Below are positions 59,400-64,000 of a DNA stretch of 64,000 nt, in pieces. Source of the stretch: Dissophora ornata (Eukaryota; Mortierellomycota; Mortierellomycetes; Mortierellales; Mortierellaceae); contig MU616633.1 in assembly GCA_025201705.1 (NCBI GenBank), forward strand, positions 1-64,000, read 5' to 3'. The notes under the pieces are model-generated. The model saw only the letters and a program-made list of their open reading frames with translations. It was not told where the DNA came from and ran no database searches. Made by a program: the position numbers and the translations under genes. The first letter of the stretch is position 1; each line of letters opens with the position of its first letter.

Positions 59400-61831
59400 A
59401 AGCATGAAATGACAAAGTAGTTAGTATGTGATAGAGTGCACGGAAGGAACAGCCAAAGAAGAAGGGCAAGGGGGTTTTAAAAAATTCCGTCCATTGTGAA
59501 TAGATTTGTGTGGATCAGAATACTACCGTACCCAGATTTTTTAAGAGAGCGCAGTTGATGGCGATCAAGAGTTGTGTACAATTCACAGCACAAACCCCAA
59601 GAAAGCTCGGAGAGAGGGCGTGAGACACGGATCGTAAAAGGATCGAAGGAGAAAGGAAGGGATGGAGATACAACAAAGGGGCACGTTAGCGCCTATGATT
59701 ACCTGGTCCCAGCACGTCCCTCCTATCCCTGCCATACTGGCGTAATCGTAGTCCCTCTTACTGCACATCCGTGATGGCATCCATTCACCACTCACGCTGC
59801 ACTCTACATCATGTTATTGCACCCACAGTCTGTGAGCTTTCTCTTTCAATTTCTCGATGCCGCTCACTCTCTACTCCTCTTTCCTGCTTTCTTTATGGGA
59901 TAAAGCGGCTCCTGTTTTCAAATCCATGTTGGCGGCTCTTAGATGCCAGACCTCAAAATTCATATTACACGCTGCACTCTGTCCTCTCCCTCCCTGCGCC
60001 ATGAAGTCTCGATTTATTACAACAACAACGACAGATCCTCGTGTCTCTATTAGGCCATCTGGTTTAAGCCCCTGGTAATGCAACCGTGTCAAAGCAGTTT
60101 AGCGAATTGCGAGGCGGGTGCCGATTTTAGCGGGAGCATGCCGCCTTGGACCCCAATAACAGCGCAACTTATGTAACGAGTTAGAAGTTGATATCCACGC
60201 TCGCATTTAGATACCCTGGACCTATAGATTTCAAGAGAGTCATCAGCTTCGCCTCTACATATAAACGCATATTTGCTCGATATGCTTCCGCAGCGGCGAG
60301 CCATAACAGCAACTCTCACACCATCGAGTCCTCAGTCATGGCCTGTATTGATTCATTCATTGACATCAGAGGCCATCCTTTTGGCCAACCCATTCAATCC
60401 GACCACATCTTTATTGAGTGTATAACTATAGCCAGTTTTTCCTTCTCGATCTTGGTTCATGCCATGAGGGTTGGAAGTGGGGAACAGATATCAGTCTAAT
60501 GCAAACAACCTGTAAGGCGCGTAGCGGCGTAGATTACGCCAAGTCTATCTCCCTAAGAAGTATCACCTATGAACAAAGGGTGGGATCTGCATTCATACCA
60601 GCAGAGGGCCAGGCTTTGTGGTCTAGGACGAAGCAAGGAAGATTGTTCGATGAATTCTCTTAATACAAAGCTGCCTAAAGCGTGGTATTCAGATCGACAT
60701 CCCCATATCCGCCCGTCAGAAAGAGGGCGCAATGGAGCAAAGACAATGGCCAACGGGTGTACCCGTAATCGCCTCATATTTCTTCTTTCGTTCTGCGTAC
60801 CTTACTCTGACACATCCAATTTAACTTGTCGGCGAGGCATTGGCCTCTGCTTTGAACTCACAGTCAGCACGCTAATTTCCAACTTTTTGGTAATTACAGC
60901 GACAAAGGTGTACAGCGCAGAGGTACGGATCACTTCCGACAACCGGCAATTATGTCTTTTTATGAAAGAATATCCTCCTTCTCTCTTTTATCGGACACGT
61001 CTTTGATGCCCACGTTACGTTGATCCAACCCATGACGTGATAGCGAACTCTTAGCGTTTTGCTGCTTTGTTTGTACATTTTAGCGTGTGTGTGTGTGTGT
61101 GTGTGTATGAAAGGGATGCTCTTTGTCCAAGCCCTGGCAATGAAATGTTAATATTTTTGCTGCAGAGTCCACAACCTCCCTTTTTTGCTTTGCTGTAGTT
61201 GTTTCTATGCTTGCGCTCTTGCTTCCTTGTTTTGTTTTGTTGATTGCCGTTTTGATCTGCACTCCCGGGGTGTGGAGCTATATAAACATGCGATCTAAGG
61301 TACAACGATGAAGCCTCCATACACGATCAAAAACATCAAACAATATTGCAAAATAAAAATAAAAAAGACGGGATCTGGATTCACGGATATACCGATCAAT
61401 TCACCGCTCCTCGCCACTCCACCTATTGTACTTCATATTTTCCATCCCCTCAAGTTCACGCGGACGTGATTCTCGACTTTTTTTTTTTTTTTTTTGCTGA
61501 CATTCAACTCTTGAAACAAAGGTTAGTCTTGTCACGTACGTGTCTGCATTTTGATCTGGAGCTCCTCCGCCCTTATCTTTGCTATTCCAAGCATTTGCTA
61601 TAAGCTGATGCTGCTACTTTTCTGGGTTGATGTCAGAAAAGAGGCGATGAACGAAACGCTATCTTCCTTTGCTATCCACGTGTTGTTATTGTAGCTGATA
61701 ACTCTATTTGCAGGTCAAAGCACAGCATCGACGATCTAATCTAATCAAAGCGGCCTTTATTTTTTGGTTTTGTTTCCTTTTCTGGCATATTTTTCCCGGG
61801 TGTCTCTCTATTTGGTTGTCGGTGGTGCAGT
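59400..61831. other. Long intergenic/upstream region without supported genes
   Basis: About 2.4 kb. It contains a (GT)11 microsatellite (61085-61106), a TATATAAA element at about 61277-61284, and a T17-type tract near 61480-61497. Several open frames under 150 codons exist on both strands but show no coding bias or recognisable motif. The right third is T-rich and is probably promoter and 5' UTR of the gene at 61832. Confidence 0.5.
61085..61106 (+). repeat. (GT)11 microsatellite
   Basis: Eleven perfect GT units lie in non-coding DNA about 730 bp upstream of the ATG at 61832. Confidence 0.95.
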
Positions 61832-64000
61832 ATGTCAAATCCAGACGCTTTGCAACAACGGCAGCAGCAGCCGATCGCTGCTATTACCACCCTTGTGGCG
61901 ACCACTTCCACGACCGTAGCGGATACCACTGATGCTGCATCCTTTACCACTCAACTCGCTCAAGTCGCACCCACACACTTATCCCAGATGACGCACTCCG
62001 GCCTGCCTGTTGGAGCTCCAGTAGAGCGCGCATCGTCCACATCACCAAAAATGGTTGGTTGGCGCATGTCACCAGATGACGCAGGCACTTTCTTTGACGA
62101 GCAATCGTTTTACGACGATGTAGTTAACCTATGGACAGTGGTGGATGTTGCTGAACCAACGTCTCAACCTCTAGATGGGTCCGCTCTAGAAGCGAATATG
62201 CTTGGGCAGAATGCGAATTTCGCCACCAGTTTGGAAGTGTGCGGCAACCTTACCGTCGATCCTACTTTAGAACATCAATGTCGTGACCACAGCGGTTTCT
62301 CACTTCTCGCCCCGACGAGCAGTGCTTTGATAGACCAAGGTAAGGAATAGAGCGCGTATAAAAGTTCTCAAAATTCAAGGCTTTATTATTTTGATCGTCA
62401 GGCCCATTCAAAGACATGCCCATAACACCTCAGCTTTATTTATTTTTTTTATTATTGTCATATCGCGCCTTATTCACGTTCTTCCTCTTCCCTTTCCGTT
62501 TCGCGTCTTTCCTTTCTGTTTGTCATTGATCGTATTTCTGTCATTCCTTTCTCAAACAACCATCTGTTTATTCCATCATGGAAGCCTATACAGTATGCTC
62601 GCCCGACATGCCGGCTTCGAACGGTCTAGGATCGACGATCCTTGGACTCCAGAATGAACTTGAGACGAGCCCGTCACCCAATGCTGGTGGTGGTACCGCT
62701 ACAGACACACTTTGTCAGGTCATGACCTCGGTTACACCGCAACAGAGTGCCATAAGCCAAAGCATTTACGTCGAATCTAACGGGGCCAGTCCTAGTACCA
62801 ACGGCATAGGCGCTAGATCGTGTTCAGGTAGCGCCAGCAACACGCCCGAGTCCGTAGTGACGCCTCTCGCAATCTACGAGGATCCGTCCACTCCATCGCA
62901 CTGCATGTCGAAAGACGAACAGCAAGAGTTACTCCAAGCACAACAGCTTGCATACAGGCAGAACTTGTCGTTGTCGAGTTTAGACGCACGTTTTCAGATG
63001 CAAAACGGGCTCGTGGCAGCGGCTATAGAGCTCCAGCAGAGGAAATTCCAGCAGCAGCAACAGCAGCAGCAGCAACGGCAGTCTGAGCTGGCTGCTACGT
63101 CTGCAGTTCAGAGCGTCAAGACTGAACTAGGAGGTGCAGCCCCGTCGCAGATCAGTGGTCTTTACAGGGACATGGTTGATAGCACCCACGACTACGGACG
63201 CCCTGCTGACGCATTCAGCAGTAGCAATAACTTTGCTCGCGACTTGTACGGCCTAAGCAACGACAATTTCTCTTTCAATAACAGTGTCAGCTTCTACGAT
63301 TCCCAGCTCGACAACCACGAACGCAACATCAGCAACAACAACAACAACACATACAAAGCCCTCCACAACAGTGGAGTCAACGCCAACGTAGCTCAAGCCC
63401 ATTCCCAGATCAATCTCCAAGGACACAGGCATGGACAAGAGGACTTGTTTGCTCAGTTGCCTTCCCAAGCGACCCTCCAGACATTGACACAGATTCACGT
63501 GCCTCAGCAGCGCCAGCTGCGCGACCAACTTGGTGCGGAAGCCGCATCTAGCTGCATTAACCCTGCAGCGGTCGTCTACGGTGGGACTGGGACAGGCCTC
63601 GAACTCGGCGTCGGCCCAGGTGCATTTGTTCATCTCCAACATTCCATAGCCGGAATGCCCCTCGAGTCGAACCATAACAATGGCTTGAACTTTCAGTCCC
63701 TGGATCAATTTGTATTCCAGCACCAGCAGCACCAGCAGCAGCAACAACTAGAGGAGCAGGAGCTACTGCAGCGGGTGCTCTTGTTACAGCAACAGTTGCC
63801 GAGTGGAACGATCGACCAAAACTACAACTTGCTTGATCTCAATATCCCCCATTTCAACGGCAGCAACATGAACATGCACAACGGGGTGGTTCCACAGCTG
63901 CAACATGTTGCCGGTAATGCCTTGAGCCTCGTCCCCGAGAACCCGCGACGACAGACACACAGCGGCCCTGGCTTGATTGACATGATGACAGACATATTGG
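61832..64000 (+). CDS. Gln/Asn-rich protein, likely transcriptional regulator, cut by the window edge
   Basis: Exon 1 (61832-62339) begins MSNPDALQQRQQQP and ends in a GTAAGG donor. A 254-nt intron with a very long pyrimidine tract leads to an acceptor at 62592-62593 that restores the phase. Exon 2 (62594 onward) stays open for about 1400 nt to the last base of the window. The translation is rich in Gln and Asn (FQQQQQQQQQRQ near 63040-63080, NNNNN near 63340, HQQHQQQQQ near 63725), with Ser/Thr-rich linkers and a small VKTE motif. No DNA-binding domain is visible in the part present, so one may lie beyond the edge. Such composition is typical of fungal transcription factors or prion-like RNA-binding proteins. 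I cannot name a family. Confidence 0.75.

Noticed and set aside
60089..60319. Minus-strand ORF of 76 codons as exon 1 of the small membrane protein gene
   Set aside because: It would need an intron of over 700 nt with non-matching phase. No support.
60569..61006. Plus-strand ORF of 145 codons
   Set aside because: Mixed composition, no domain, no start or splice context. Looks like chance in non-coding DNA.
1..64000. CRISPR arrays, rRNA, tRNA genes, secondary-metabolite or toxin cluster
   Set aside because: No regularly spaced repeats, no rRNA-like blocks, no convincing cloverleaf found by eye, and no cluster-type enzymes among the genes. A tRNA scan was not possible.

Overview
The window is gene-rich nuclear DNA of a filamentous early-diverging fungus. 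The best guess is Mortierellomycota or a related Mucoromycota lineage. The guess rests on many short GT-AG introns (about 50-120 nt, often with CTAAC/CTGAC-like branch sites), long Ser/Pro/Gln-rich regulatory proteins, an F-box/LRR relic, and Fanzor-like and PIF/Harbinger-like DNA-transposon relics. The placement comes from protein resemblance read by eye, not from a search. I rebuilt multi-exon genes by joining splice sites in phase. In every multi-exon model that is complete in the window, the exon lengths sum to a multiple of three.

Left part (1-8.6 kb): a gene with a PD-(D/E)XK-like core (87-2449); a 1.9-kb pocket of dead transposons holding a PIF/Harbinger relic in two inverted halves and a Fanzor-type relic with a RuvC-I motif; then HID1 (4331-8554). 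The minus strand from 17.5 to 8.9 kb carries one very large FUSC/BRE4-type membrane protein (2624 aa). Divergent to it is a nine-transmembrane TM9SF/EMP70 protein (18770-21480), followed by a run of Ns inside poly-A. A mitochondrial PPR protein (24627-21599, minus) is divergent to a small TATA-driven membrane protein (25560-26171).

Middle: a giant arrestin-domain adaptor (27193-32962), a Gti1/Pac2 WOPR transcription factor (33901-38682), a JHD1-type PHD-JmjC histone demethylase (41848-38962, minus), and URB2/NPA2 for 60S ribosome biogenesis (42150-47849), which shares a 301-bp bidirectional promoter with JHD1.

Right part: SDH3, the succinate dehydrogenase cytochrome b subunit (49697-48584, minus); an MGA2/SPT23-like IPT-ankyrin transcription factor without a visible C-terminal membrane anchor (53280-50023, minus); an F-box/LRR pseudogene with several frame breaks (55749-54083, minus); a single-exon O-fucosyltransferase-like type II membrane protein (56499-58709); a possible small membrane protein (59311-59096, minus); and a Gln/Asn-rich gene that runs off the right edge (61832->64000).

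The genes are mostly independent housekeeping and regulatory functions, with no operon-like logic: membrane traffic (HID1, TM9SF, arrestin), chromatin and transcription (WOPR, JHD1, MGA2-like), ribosome biogenesis and mitochondria. I see no CRISPR array, rRNA, or convincing tRNA or toxin system. The accessory part most worth a second look is the transposon pocket at 2.6-4.2 kb.
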